A DNA stretch of 54,360 bases from Stemphylium vesicarium (lineage: Eukaryota; Ascomycota; Dothideomycetes; Pleosporales; Pleosporaceae). Location of the stretch: positions 1-54,360 of the forward strand of contig QXCR01000178.1 in NCBI GenBank assembly GCA_004380135.1. The letters are read 5' to 3'. Of the stretch, positions 10,352 through 20,870 are shown one piece after another (the first letter of the stretch is position 1; each line of letters starts with the position of its first letter). The translations under genes and the position numbers were made by a program. The notes under the pieces were generated by a model. That model made no database searches. It saw only the letters and a program-made list of their open reading frames with translations, and was not told the origin of the DNA.

Positions 10352-11209
10352 CTACTCGTTGATCCTGTGTTGCCAGACCTCCTGCTCAGCGCGCGCAGAG
10401 TAAGTGCTTGCGCCAAGAATAGCCTGCATCTGCTCAACACCAGTGAAGAGGATCTGCCTCGCGACGAACCAGCGGATACCCTCAGTGCAAGGCGGACTAG
10501 TCAAGCTACCCTGGTAGGTCCAGAACTCGTTGAAGAAAAGCACAGAGTCGAGAAGCGGCATGAGATCCATTTCAGTGGGTGTCTCGACGTCCATCTGGTC
10601 GAAGCCAATCATGGCTGGGAGCTGATTGAAAAAGGTCGAGTTGGAGTTACCCGGGTCGAGGCGGATGGCCATGACGGCTGCTTCGTGGCCCGTGGCGTCG
10701 ACGTGGACGAGATGTAGTTCGGCCTTTGAGCGGTCGCCGCCGACGGAGTGGTCGGCGGGTGCGTGAATGTGCCACCCGGTTAGGTAGTTGGTTACGTTGT
10801 CGTAGGTGAAGCTGGGCAGGGACGTCCAGTCAAAGTCCTCATCGGGGATGTTCTCGTCGCGCGCAAGTGTGAAGGCGGGTCCGTAGCCCCAGTTGTAGAA
10901 GTTACCGGGGATGGAGCCGTTGTAGTTGAAGGTTGGGATGTGGTTTAGGGCAAGACCGTTGTTGAGGGAGAGGGCAATGGGCGATTGCTGGGTTCCGGTT
11001 TGGCATAGGGCGTACTCGGGGCTGATCTTGCCCCAGTTGAAGGAGGCCTCGTAGGCCCAGTCGTTCTGCGTCGTGTTGGCTGCGGGTGCTGGCTGCAGCG
11101 GGACCGTCTGTCTACGGTCGAGGTGGGATCGTTTGGCGTTTTGGTGTTGCGGGCAGGCTAGCGCTGCAGGTGCTAACGCAGCAGCAATGAGGAGGGATTG
11201 AAGCATCAT
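10352..11209 (-). CDS. Secreted alpha-class carbonic anhydrase
   Basis: A single exon encodes 285 residues. The N-terminus is a signal peptide (MMLQSLLIAAALAPAALA), followed by a KRSHLDRR stretch that could be a dibasic processing site. The alpha-CA core is clear: QQSPIAL (about 74-80), WHIHAPADHS with His147 and His149, and AELHLVHV with His166 as zinc ligands; TSPPCTEGIRW is the conserved segment near the end of the fold. Several Asn-x-Ser/Thr sites suit a glycosylated extracellular enzyme. It converts CO2 and bicarbonate outside the cell. It is unrelated in fold to the beta-class protein at 2465-3144. It is convergent with the dehydrogenase at 8979-10107. Confidence 0.93.
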   Translation of the reverse strand: MMLQSLLIAAALAPAALACPQHQNAKRSHLDRRQTVPLQPAPAANTTQNDWAYEASFNWGKISPEYALCQTGTQQSPIALSLNNGLALNHIPTFNYNGSIPGNFYNWGYGPAFTLARDENIPDEDFDWTSLPSFTYDNVTNYLTGWHIHAPADHSVGGDRSKAELHLVHVDATGHEAAVMAIRLDPGNSNSTFFNQLPAMIGFDQMDVETPTEMDLMPLLDSVLFFNEFWTYQGSLTSPPCTEGIRWFVARQILFTGVEQMQAILGASTYSARAEQEVWQHRINE

Positions 11210-12971
11210 CGTGAAAAGTTTTGTGTGGGGAGGTAGTAAGAGGAGGATTTGGCGGGTAAGTGAAAGAGTGTTATGATGAACGTTGCCGGTAGCGCGAGGA
11301 CGAGCTTATATGTAGAGATTGAGGAAATGAGACATTACCTTTGCCACTACCGGCCTTTTAGTTGTTCAACACCAGAGCTACACCGTCACATAGACCCCGC
11401 CAAGGTCACTGCTTTACAGAACACTTGCTCATTTTACCATCAACGCCTCATTGCCAAGCGGTCCATGTCGCCGAAGACCATTGCGCAGCCTCTTTGGCCC
11501 AACCGCAAATGCAATGGCTAAGAGACGTGTGCTTGGTTTCCTTGGGAGACGGGACGTGCTTGTGAGTGGTAAACCAGCAATTTTGGCATGTTCCAAGCCA
11601 AAAGCATGGAAAGAGGGTAGAATTTGGGGAGTAGACCCTGCATTTTGGCCAGAATGCGCCTTGTTCGCCCAGAGCGGTAGTGCGTGGGCGAGATGCTCTC
11701 CGCCTTGTTTAGGGGATCTGTCGATCTTGGCGCCAAAGTGGAGCGAGCTTACTGTAAGACTTTGATTACTGCGCTTACTTGGCGATAACAAAGCACCTCG
11801 GGCCTAGTTGCGAACCGCGTCCCGGGCCCTCAAAGCTGGGGAGAGGGGCGGTGTCTCTTGGAGATTAGTGTCGTGTGCGGAAGGGAGGATAAATCAGGAC
11901 GAAGGTTTAAGTCGGACCGTTGCGCGTTTCCAAAAACGGCAGACGCGTGGCATCCATGCGACTGTTTGGGAAGCTACAACGGGCTTTCTGATGACCGCAA
12001 AGCTGGGACGATACTGCGCGAACTGTTCCTGCAGCTCCAGACTGGCCAACGGCCAAAGACCCGGAACCTCTGCTCCACTGTTGCGACGTCACGAGATACA
12101 ATACTGGTTGCTGGAATTGGGACCGTCCGCCACTACTCTGAGAGCCCAACAACCAACCTAACACGATCTGCCAAGAGATGATTCCATGTCAGACGCATTG
12201 CGCAGCCCTAGAAATTATCCGCTTCCGTGCCGACGATGAAAGACGAAACATGACAGCTGACCGCATGTCATCACCTTTCAGATATAGCAGGTGAAGCCTT
12301 GGTATGCATCGTGTTATAGAGGCCAAGGCACCGAGCCCGTCTCGTGCGAATGCGAGTACGGAGCTCACTACATTTAGGGCAAACTAGGTCATCCACGGTG
12401 GCGTATGCACAAGAGGTGACGACGCGGGGGCTTTTCCCGCAAGCAGAGCTGACAGTGGTGGGAAGACTTGACTTTCTTCATCCAAGTCTCCGCGACAGTG
12501 TTGCCTAATGCGGTTGTGCCATGTCAAGATAGGAATACTATGCAGTCGGCAGCTCCATTACAACGGCACATAACATTCCAACTGCCGTCCGCCAAGTACA
12601 TCGGTCTCCAAAGCTTTGGTTGTCTCAAGAATATTCCCAAGGACATGTGTCGCACACCCAACCTAGCACATGATCCCACACGCAGTCAGAATAGCCATAC
12701 CAGGACCTCTTCCTCGACTATTTCCCGAGTGGCAATCGACCCTTGGTGGTATCTGAACGGGCATTGCGCTCCCGTTTAGTCTGAATTCGCCATGCTCCAG
12801 CCATGGTAGGAAAGAAGATATGAATGCACTGCAGTCACAGCTTCACGTCAAAATGCTAAGAGCGACAGGATGATATGGAACTTGAGGAACTGGTCTCATT
12901 GCGATACTCTCGGATTCCCTCTTCGAAACGTCTTTGCGATATCCAGACGCCCAAGGTCCTGGATCTTGTCA
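11210..12971. other. Gene-free interval upstream of alpha-carbonic anhydrase
   Basis: About 1.76 kb separates the alpha-carbonic anhydrase start from the 3' end of the aldolase gene. Open frames of 80-120 codons occur on both strands but overlap one another and show no motif, signal peptide or splice structure I can defend. Nothing recognisable was seen beyond the expected promoter of the carbonic anhydrase gene. Confidence 0.4.
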
Positions 12972-14000
12972 TCAATACCCGGGCCAGACTACCTCATCGC
13001 ATTCGGGATGCTTGAAGGCGCCATTGGTCATTTCGTACTCGTACTCCAGGTCGGGCTGGAACTCCCAGTATAAGCTCTCGGCATCGCTTGCCATCTTAAA
13101 GGTGTAGGCTGCCGCATCGTCGTCGACGTAGACTTTGGGAACGCCATTCGCGGCGGCGGCTTCGATCTTGAGCTGGACGTCGCAGGAGCGCTCCATGAGG
13201 GTGTAGAGAAAGGCAGCTTCGTCGACGGTACCGCCTACTGTCTATATGGTGTTAGCCGAGTCAAGGCAAGAATAGGAGGACTAGACGCACCAAGAGGCCG
13301 TGGTTTCGCAGTACCATGCCCTTGCCCTTTGGTCCCAAGGCAGCCGCCAGCTTCTTGCCCTCCTCTTCGCTGAAGACAACGCCCCCAAAGTCTTCATACA
13401 CGGCTTGCGCATCGCCATAGAAGTAACAGACGTCTTGGTTAAGCATCTCCAGGGGCTTAGCAAAGGCACTCCAAGCTTTGCCTGCTTTGCCATGACAGTG
13501 GCACGCCGCGTTGACATCGGGCCGTGCCTTGTGGAGCGCCGAGTGGATGAGGAAGCCAGCGGCGTTTGCGGGCCTGCTTTGATTGCCCCCCACAACATTC
13601 CCGTCATAATCGACGAGCACCATGTCCGAGGCCTTGAGCAGGCCGAAGTGCTTGCCGAGCGGGTTCGTCCAGAACGTGTGGGGATTCTCGGGATCACGAA
13701 CCGAGATGTGACCGCTCATGCCTTCGGTCAAGCCGTTCCTAGCAAAGACGCGGAATGCGCCTATGAGGTGTTATTGCTGCATCTCGATAACCAGCGGCAA
13801 TACTAACCCGCCATGTGGGAGAGAATCCATGCGCGATGCTTGTCGTAGGAGGAGAAGAGAGGGATGCCGGGAAGACAGACGCCCTGTGAGATGGCTTGGA
13901 GTGGCGTCAGCTCTTTCGTCGCGTCGTCCTTGGATCTCGGCACAAGCTGCTTCGTCGGTGGCATCGGCGTCGGCTCGGGCGTGATAGCGGAGGGGGCCAT
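12972..14000 (-). CDS. Class II aldolase/adducin-domain protein
   Basis: Three exons on the minus strand (13808-14000, 13291-13760, 12972-13241) give about 310 residues. The N-terminal 30 residues are Pro/Thr-rich. The domain then runs HRAWILSHMAGAFRVFARNG, split by intron 1, followed by MSGHISVRDPENP, ACHCHGKAGKAWSAFAKPL and LRNHGLL, which carry the histidines expected for the metal site. Members act as metal-dependent sugar-phosphate aldolases or as non-catalytic adducin-like proteins; fungal proteins of this type are poorly characterised, so a reaction cannot be named. The start MAPSAITPEP was chosen at 14000; a longer frame reaches 14054 but adds an unlikely leader. The tail VDDDAAAYTFKMASDAESLY is typical of fungal members. 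Confidence 0.87.
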
Positions 14001-15127
14001 GGTGGGAATGATTTGTTGATCTAACTGCGGATGAGCGCAAGCAGTGAGATACAATTGATCGACGCGTATTTAGAACTGCGACAACGCGCGACAGATATAA
14101 AGACCATGATGGTTATCAGCGAATACTTATCGCTGCGTAGGGCGCGCAAAGTGGAGCAAAGGTGGCATGGCGACCGGGCCGGTCGACCTCGAGATGGGCG
14201 CGGGGTATCGCTCTAACCGCTCGCCTATCACCAATTCTCCGATGCCACCACGCCGCCACCCCCTGACTCTTGAGCGCCTCCACCGCAGCATGGCGCTCTG
14301 CATGTCACGTGAACAGCACGAACAACTAGAATCCATCAACCAAGTACATCTCGGCGGTAGGCTCTGTGGACCATTTAAATAGTTCCGCCGCATCATAGCC
14401 CCCCTACGGTTTCAGGGTCCTATCCGTGCAGCCTCTTCAGTATTTAGATTATGCTCTCAAAATAGGATATTAACCGGAAAGACCCAATGTAAAATTATCA
14501 CTTGCCCAAATGGTCCTTGATGTGGTGGAAGCGTATGGGGCATGCGAAAGACAGGGAAGAGTAAAAGAGGCGAGGCCGATAGCAATCCAGACACCAACGA
14601 CTAGAACAAAAAGACTCTATTCAATCCACTGGTATCGAGCATACCTTTCCTATCAGGGGTCACTCCACTAGACTAGCTATCCAGCGTCGGTAATGGACTC
14701 TAATCTATTCGACGCTCAATTTAGTTTAGTACCAGAGCTATGTTAACTCAACTACAAGCGCGATTTTCTTCTATCTTTATTACAACCGTGTAAGCATCAT
14801 CGTCGTCGTGGTGCCGAAGTACTAGACACCCACTATCGACGAAGCCGGGTACGAAGACCTACTGGGTCCTGGTTCCATACCTTGACATCTACGTGATCAG
14901 TGCACTTACCTAGGGTAGCAAAGTTGCACATTGAGCCGCGGCTCAGGCATTGTCAACGAAGCGTAGAAAACGGCGCTCTTCTATCGGGCCGAAGGGGACG
15001 CTCACATCTCGTATCGAGGTGGATGTAGTGCACGGCTACCGGTACAAAGCTTCTCTTATAGTACTTGTAAAGACCGGCAGTCTCATCTAGAATTCACTCC
15101 CGATTCTAAAACTTTCCATCCACAAAC
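14001..15127. other. Divergent intergenic region between aldolase and tyrosinase genes
   Basis: About 1.1 kb separates the aldolase start (minus) and the tyrosinase start (plus). It holds a TCACGTGA palindrome inside a 21-nt sequence that recurs after the tyrosinase gene. Open frames are short and unconvincing. The last 200 nt before 15128 are the likely tyrosinase promoter and leader. Confidence 0.45.
14304..14324. repeat. 21-nt repeat with CACGTG core, copy 1
   Basis: The 21 nt here are identical to 16358-16378 in the same orientation; each begins gtcacgtga and ends cacgaaca. The repeat contains the E-box-like palindrome TCACGTGA, a site type bound by bHLH proteins in fungi. The two copies bracket the tyrosinase gene. 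Function is inference. Confidence 0.5.
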
Positions 15128-16272
15128 ATGCGTCCTTCCGTCCTTGTCTTCGCCGCTGCGCTCACGCCTGCACTTGCGGTCCCAGCGCCAACCCAGCAAA
15201 AATGCACCAACCCCCAAAAGCGGCCTGAGTGGCGCGAACTTTCGGCAGCCGGTCAACAGAGCTACATCGACGCCGTACTGTGTCTGAAGACGAAGCCTTC
15301 GCGCCTGGGCCTTGATACGACGCTGTATGACGACTTTCCCTATGTTCATTTCAACCTGAGCCTGGACAGTATGTGAGCCACATCTTAAGCGAGGAACGCA
15401 GTCACTAACACCACTATCTTCTAGTCCACCATGTTGCTGCCTTTCTTCCCTGGCACAGGCTCTTCACGGCAGCCTACCACAGTGCACTTCGTGAGTGCGG
15501 CTACGAGGGAGAACAGCCGTAAGTACATGACTTGACCACATTTTGCCGACAGACTTTCCTGACGCGTCGCCATCAGATACTGGGATTGGACCAAGGATGT
15601 ACAAAAACTAGCGATATCTCCCGTGATGGCCTCGACGCTTGGGTTCGGAGGCGACGGTAGCTCCCTCCGAACTGAGGTTACGCCAGACGGTGCGACAATT
15701 CGATGCGTAAATGATGGCCCCTTCAAAGACCTACGCCCGGCTCGCGTCGCCATCTCACCCACCGATATGAGGAACGATGAGCATTGTTTGTTCCGGGAGC
15801 TTGTCGACGGGGATAACCCAGATGCCGTCCTCATGGGCCAGAATTACAACAGTGCCGCTGTCGAGACAGTGCAGCGTGAGAAGAAATTCGACACTTTCCA
15901 CACAATGCTAGAAGGTGGCCCGCACGGCATGATCCACGCCTCGCTCGGTGGAGAAATGAACCCAACTACCTCGCCTAATGGTAAGTAAAAGCTTTTCTAC
16001 ATGACGAAGCAAGAGTCTTTTAGCTAATAAACACAGAACCTCTCTTCTTCCTGCATCACCCTATGATCGACCGCATCTGGTGGTTGTGGCAGCAGGAGGA
16101 TTATGAGAACCGAGCTTTAGACTTTAGCGGCAGTGTTCACAACAAGGATGGCTCTTATACCCAGGATGTGGCCTCACTAAATGACGTTCTCCAGCTGATG
16201 GGTATCCAAGACGATCTTACTGTTGGAGACGTTATGAACACCACCAACTCCCATCTTTGTTACACGTACTAA
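15128..16272 (+). CDS. Secreted tyrosinase (type 3 copper phenol oxidase)
   Basis: Four exons (15128-15368, 15425-15518, 15577-15980, 16037-16272) give about 324 residues. A signal peptide (MRPSVLVFAAALTPALA) is followed by a Cys-containing mature start. The CuA site is formed by His74 (YVHFNL), His82/83 and His91 (FLPWHRLF), assembled across intron 1; YWDW follows intron 2. The CuB site has PHGMIHASLGGEM and, after intron 3, PLFFLHHPMIDRIWWLWQ. The protein ends in a short tail without the long C-terminal shielding domain of many intracellular fungal tyrosinases, matching the short secreted group. Family enzymes hydroxylate monophenols and oxidise diphenols to quinones. The stop lies 169 nt from that of the convergent peroxygenase gene, so the two secreted oxidative enzymes are tail to tail. 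Confidence 0.92.
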
Positions 16273-16357
16273 GCGGCTTAAGTACTATAATAATTCAAAG
16301 GGTAAGTGAGAAGCTATGATAAGAGTTATAGAGGTTATAGAGGCCGTCTTTACGCAC

Positions 16358-16378
16358 GTCACGTGAACAGCACGAACA
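16358..16378. repeat. 21-nt repeat with CACGTG core, copy 2
   Basis: This is identical to 14304-14324 and in the same orientation. It sits in the 169-nt interval between the tyrosinase and peroxygenase stops, where it could affect 3' ends or act as a protein-binding site. A related TCACGTGA palindrome without the rest of the repeat occurs near 47535. Confidence 0.5.
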
Positions 16379-16441
16379 GCATAACGATAAGATAACAGTA
16401 TCCATCATTCTCATATCGTACAACCATCACCTTCCACCCAA

Positions 16442-18103
16442 CTACATCTTCCCACCCGGAAAGCTCGATAACAAGCCAAGATCATACTTGGCCATCTGCG
16501 GGCAAGCCAGCGACTGCAGAATGGGATCAAGAGCAGACGTAATCTTGCGAACCGCAAGCACCACGTTCCCGAGCAGTCCATCTAGGATATCCGGGGTAGC
16601 AAACTGGACAAACTGAAACGCAAAGCACATGGCGTTATTGCCCTCAAGCAGCGTCTTAGCATTGAACACACCGCCGGTGAGATCAGCAATATTGACGCCG
16701 GTGAAGGTGTTGGGCTTGCCCGTGTTGCCGCCGACAACAGCCATGTACGGCAGAGCTTGGAGTGCGCCTACAGCGTCGAGAGCGAAAGCTGGGATGCCAT
16801 ATTCGTTGCCAATGGCACGGCGGTACCACTACAAGCACTTGTCAGCAAAATGCGCGACGCAAAGCATGGTGTGCTTCTGGTAGCTGCGATGCCGAGTGAA
16901 GAAGGGGCAAAGCATGGCGGCTCGTAAAGCAAAAAGGTTCACATACGTTTTCAGGGATACGCTCGCGTCCAGGAGCCCACTTGAAGCTTCCCCTCTCGCC
17001 CGTGACGCCCTCGAACGTCTTGAGCGTTTCTTCGTCAAGATAGCCGTCGGGGAACTCAGCACTGCAGTTGGCGAAGAAGTGGTAGGTGAACAGGTACGTG
17101 GCCGTGTTGAGCGCAAAGTGCGTGAATGGGCCAGCAAAATAGCGACCATTTGTCGCGATTGAGTTGTTAAAACGCGCGCCGCGGAAGGGATGCATGACTG
17201 TGAGGTCATACCCGTTGGGACCGAGGGGCATAGCAATGAGTTCCTCGAACTGGGGTACGTTAAGCGATACGGGATTTCCGCTGGTGGATAGTCAGTCATC
17301 ATCGTCACATGGTTATTGGGAACGGAGAGAAAGAGAGTAAGAGAGTCAGTGGTAACCTACGTCTTGTACAGATCCGCTCGTGTTGGAGAGCCATCAGCTT
17401 CAAACCGGTTGTGCGAATTACTCAGTCCCTGCGCCTCTCCCAATAGACCGAGCGACGATGTCAATCCGCCTAGTAGACCGCCGCTCTTTGGCTTGCCTCC
17501 GATAGACGCCGTGGTGATGTCGCCCGACACGACAGCAGCGTAGACGGACAGGAAAGCGGAAAGGTCGACGCCCATTCCGAACACTAAGATCGTGTTAGGA
17601 TTTTCTAGACATACGATGAGGCTGGTAATCTTGCATACCTTCTGTAGACGCTTGCGTCATCTCCACCACTGACGACACACCCGTCCTGGAGATGTACCCA
17701 TGATTCGCCAGCGTGTTCAATCCAGGGCATGGCCCACGGATATCATTGGGTCCGGGAGCAATCTAATCCATCGCAATCTGTTAGCCAACTCCCCTCTTCT
17801 CACTCATGTGCCCCACCAACAGCAAGAAACCAGAAAATGAACAAGAGATGAGGAAAAACATACATATCTATGCGCCCCTGTGGTGCTGACCCGCTGTTTC
17901 TCAGCATCAAATCCAGGCTTCAGTAACCCAAGCCCCGCCTGCCTCTTCGTCTTCTGCGTATGCGCCTCGCGCGAGATACGCTCCGCCAACGATGAAATCT
18001 GCGCAAGCTGTTCTGGGCTCATGTCGCCGTTGAGTAGGCTCGTGGGGAACGCGAATGTCGCTGTGCACAACAGCGTTGCACTGTATAGCAAGGACAGCTT
18101 CAT
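16442..18103 (-). CDS. Secreted heme-thiolate peroxidase (chloroperoxidase/unspecific peroxygenase family)
   Basis: Five exons on the minus strand (17864-18103, 17639-17762, 17361-17583, 16947-17280, 16442-16828) give about 435 residues. A signal peptide (MKLSLLYSATLLCTATFA) leads into a pro-region with KTKRQ, a possible Kex2 site. Exon 2 has the heme-ligand motif RGPCPGLNTLANHGYI with Cys92. Exon 3 has SHNRFEADGS, where Glu183 and Asp185 match the acid-base motif (Glu-x-Asp) of the family. Several Asn-glycosylation sites occur. The family uses H2O2 to oxygenate alkanes, aromatics and fatty acids or to halogenate; the exact reaction is unknown here. Length is between short and long peroxygenases. 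It is convergent with the tyrosinase gene. Confidence 0.9.
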
Positions 18104-19388
18104 GGTGGCGACAATAGCGAAACAAAAAGGATGGTTGATGGTAATGAATAAAGAGAAGATAGGGACAAGGGAGGGAGGGATGTTGGCTCAAGTGTACTTG
18201 TACAAGCGAGCGCGATGTCGTGCGTGCGATACCCAGGGTTGGCGTTAATATATACACTTACACGCCCCCCCCCCCTTACGCCATCGTGCCCTACATCGCT
18301 TTACCTTATCCTCTTATCCTACTTTACCTTTGCCTCCCACACCACATCATTTCGCGACGCCTGGTATCTAGTCACGCAACTTGACTTGGGGACGCAAACT
18401 TTGTTCAAGTGTGAAAATCGGTAGAATAAGACTCATGCTCTCCCCGTCACATTGCGTGGGCCCTGAATCGCGAGCGATGCAGATGCGGAACGGAACTTGC
18501 ATGGTTACGAAGAGACTAGCGGGAGATAAATAGGCGATTAATTGACTAGTGTGGGCTTAGCATCCACATGCAGCGCAAGAAACAATGCGTCCAGGCTGGA
18601 AGTTTTCTTTTTTGGCCCTGACGTTCTCCCACATTGCACATTTCACACTAGGCTCACCTCACCAAAGGCTATCAGTTCTAAACTCCAAACTTCGATATCC
18701 AGTCAATATCAACCTTCGCCCCTCTCTCTCTTTCCTTCTAATCCAGCTCCTAATCTCCTTCGCCCACCCCCACCCCCCTTGTCCCATCGATCCCGCATAC
18801 CGGCATCCTACATCAACAAACCAGCACCGTGCGCCACACCACACAATAAACTTTCCGCCCCAGCGCCCCCCAAAGCCACCAAAGCCATGGCGTCCCCACA
18901 CACACGTGGGCGCCACACCGGCACATTCTCCTGTTGGCGACAGGGTTAGATCCGGGGATGAAGAATGCTAGCGTTGACGACTTGTTCCTGGATCGTCGCA
19001 GTAGTAGATGTGGTGGTGGTGGCCGATCTCATGCCGGGGAACAGACGGGTAAATTTAGTTTGCCCAAGATCAAGGGCTCGTCGCGCATAATTCCGCAAAT
19101 GGCAAAGTAACTTTTCTTTGCTTCTGGTTTTCCTGGTTGGCTGGTACATGGGAAATCGTGATGGGGAATGGTGGTGACGGGTGTTGCCGCGATGCGGATA
19201 TGTTGATCCGGTCACAAGGTTGGTGAGAAAGATGCGTGTGGTTGTAAAGTTTGCGAATATTTTCCGCCGTGTCGTCATTACTCGTGCGTAATTAATGTTT
19301 GCTGTGCTAATGTACATGCATCGCTACCTGGTGTTGGTGGTGCTGCTGTTGTTGTTGTTGCTACTACTATTTCCCGCCTAGAGTGATA
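18104..19388. other. Intergenic region upstream of the peroxygenase gene
   Basis: About 1.28 kb contains the peroxygenase promoter (near 18104-18300) and the 3' flank of the receptor-like gene. A run of 11 C lies at 18265-18275, and a CT-rich stretch at about 18720-18900 produces overlapping low-complexity open frames on both strands that I do not accept as genes. Short tggtgg and gttgtt repeats lie near 19010 and 19340. Confidence 0.4.
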
Positions 19389-20870
19389 TCATAATGGCCA
19401 TGATGGTGTAGGAGCCCTGGCTTGTTCCGCCGACACCAGCGACTCTGGCGTTGTCGCTGAGGCCCGGCCGGCCTGCTCCTCGACCACAATATCCTTCATC
19501 TCAATGCAGTGCTTTGGCGCTCTGCTGCTGCTGCCTCCACCAACTCTGCCGTTTATCTCCACCAGCGACTCCTCGCTGAAGTTGTCCAATGTGCTCATCA
19601 ATCGTGACCGGCCCAGACTGACAGGTGGAAGCATAACGTCGGCCCTGGAGCAATGGGAGCATTTTGAACAGGTCGACCTCTTGGAATACTGAGAGGAGCC
19701 GTGGGAGCCTTTGGAGTGACCACTAGGGTAGGAAGAGCCTCCGGTCCTCGAGCTCTTGCCGTGAGCAACGTTGTAACGAAAGTTTTCCATGGCAGTATTA
19801 GACGCTCGTCGGACGAACACGCGCAGCACAGGGATCGATGTTGCAACCATGGTCATGGCTGCTTCGGCTACCGACCAAATGACGGAGTTGTATGCATCGT
19901 CTATTTGAGTTAGTCTAGACCGACAGAAAAGATGGTATGCCCTCACAAGATAGATCTTGATGTGCAAGCAATTCTATGTATCGGGCTCGGAGTATGGCAG
20001 TGGCACCTGCTCTTCAACACAGTTAGCATAGTCCTGGAAACTAATTATGATTGACGTACAACAAGCCCAGGCTCATGGCGATACTGGCACCGATCTTTTC
20101 CGATTTACGCATTTGCAGACCCAACAAAATCTTCCACGGGATGATGGCAAGCGAGAAATCCATGAGGGCAGACCACACTGCACTATAAGTTAGCAAAATA
20201 ATGTGGAGGGTAGAGTTTGGTTACTCACCAGCTTGAAACCGTCCGTAAATGACCGAAGGCTCTTTGTTGATGCATGTACCGGGTAGAATGTCCACGAATG
20301 TTTTGGCCAAAGGTTTACACAGGATCCAAGGGAGCACGGCAGCGGGTATCGCGAATATCGCCATCGTGACTATGGCGAACCATACGTACATCTTGAGATA
20401 CCCATCCGTCAAGCGAAGCAAAGTGACTCCGAATGAAATCTTGCTGATGGTGATGGCAGCGAGTGATACCGTGAGTGCAGTTGCGCCGTAATACGTGATG
20501 CGGTCGAAATGGCTAAAATCGACTACCCCATGTTAGATCAGGCAAGAGATTCCAGTTGATTGCAGTGTCTTACTGTCGAGCGCGTGTTTTCCAAATCCTA
20601 GATCGATACCAAGTTGGTTCAGAATCGCCTGGCAGAGAAGGAAACACTGAGTCAAGTAAGCTCCCGGCCAGAATTCCAAAGTCTTTCACTTACCCATGCA
20701 ATCGAAAGAAGTAGATCATCGATCCATAGTTTCCCCTGAGCTTTCTGGATCATGAACCGAACACACAGGAAGAGTGCAGCAACTCCGCACTGCATCCAGA
20801 CCATGATGCTCATGAGCGGGCCATGAGTTTCACTCGGGTCACTCTTGAAATTTTCCAGCTGCGATGCCAT
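19389..20870 (-). CDS. Rhodopsin-like seven-helix integral membrane protein (fungal SAT4/Pth11-like)
   Basis: Six exons on the minus strand (20694-20870, 20574-20628, 20229-20522, 20060-20177, 19947-20011, 19389-19900) give about 406 residues. Seven hydrophobic helices fall at about 18-40, 48-66, 85-112, 121-148, 176-197, 205-225 and 240-270. Segments such as GKLWIDDLLL, KISFGVTLLRL, VWSALMDFSLAIIPWKILLGL and the closing VIWSVAEAAMTMVATSIPVLR are typical of the large fungal rhodopsin-domain family (PF20684). The C-terminal tail of about 135 residues is Ser/Gly/Lys-rich with a Cys/Ser cluster (KRSTCSKCSHCSRADV) and looks cytosolic. There is no CFEM domain. Some relatives act in host or nutrient sensing; a ligand or pathway cannot be assigned. 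The intron 3 acceptor is the second of two close AGs, which keeps frame. Confidence 0.85.

Noticed and set aside
18585..18971. Frame with a signal-peptide-like start (MRPGWKFSFLALTF)
   Set aside because: The rest is Pro/His low complexity from CT-rich DNA, and overlapping frames are similar. No support for a small secreted protein.
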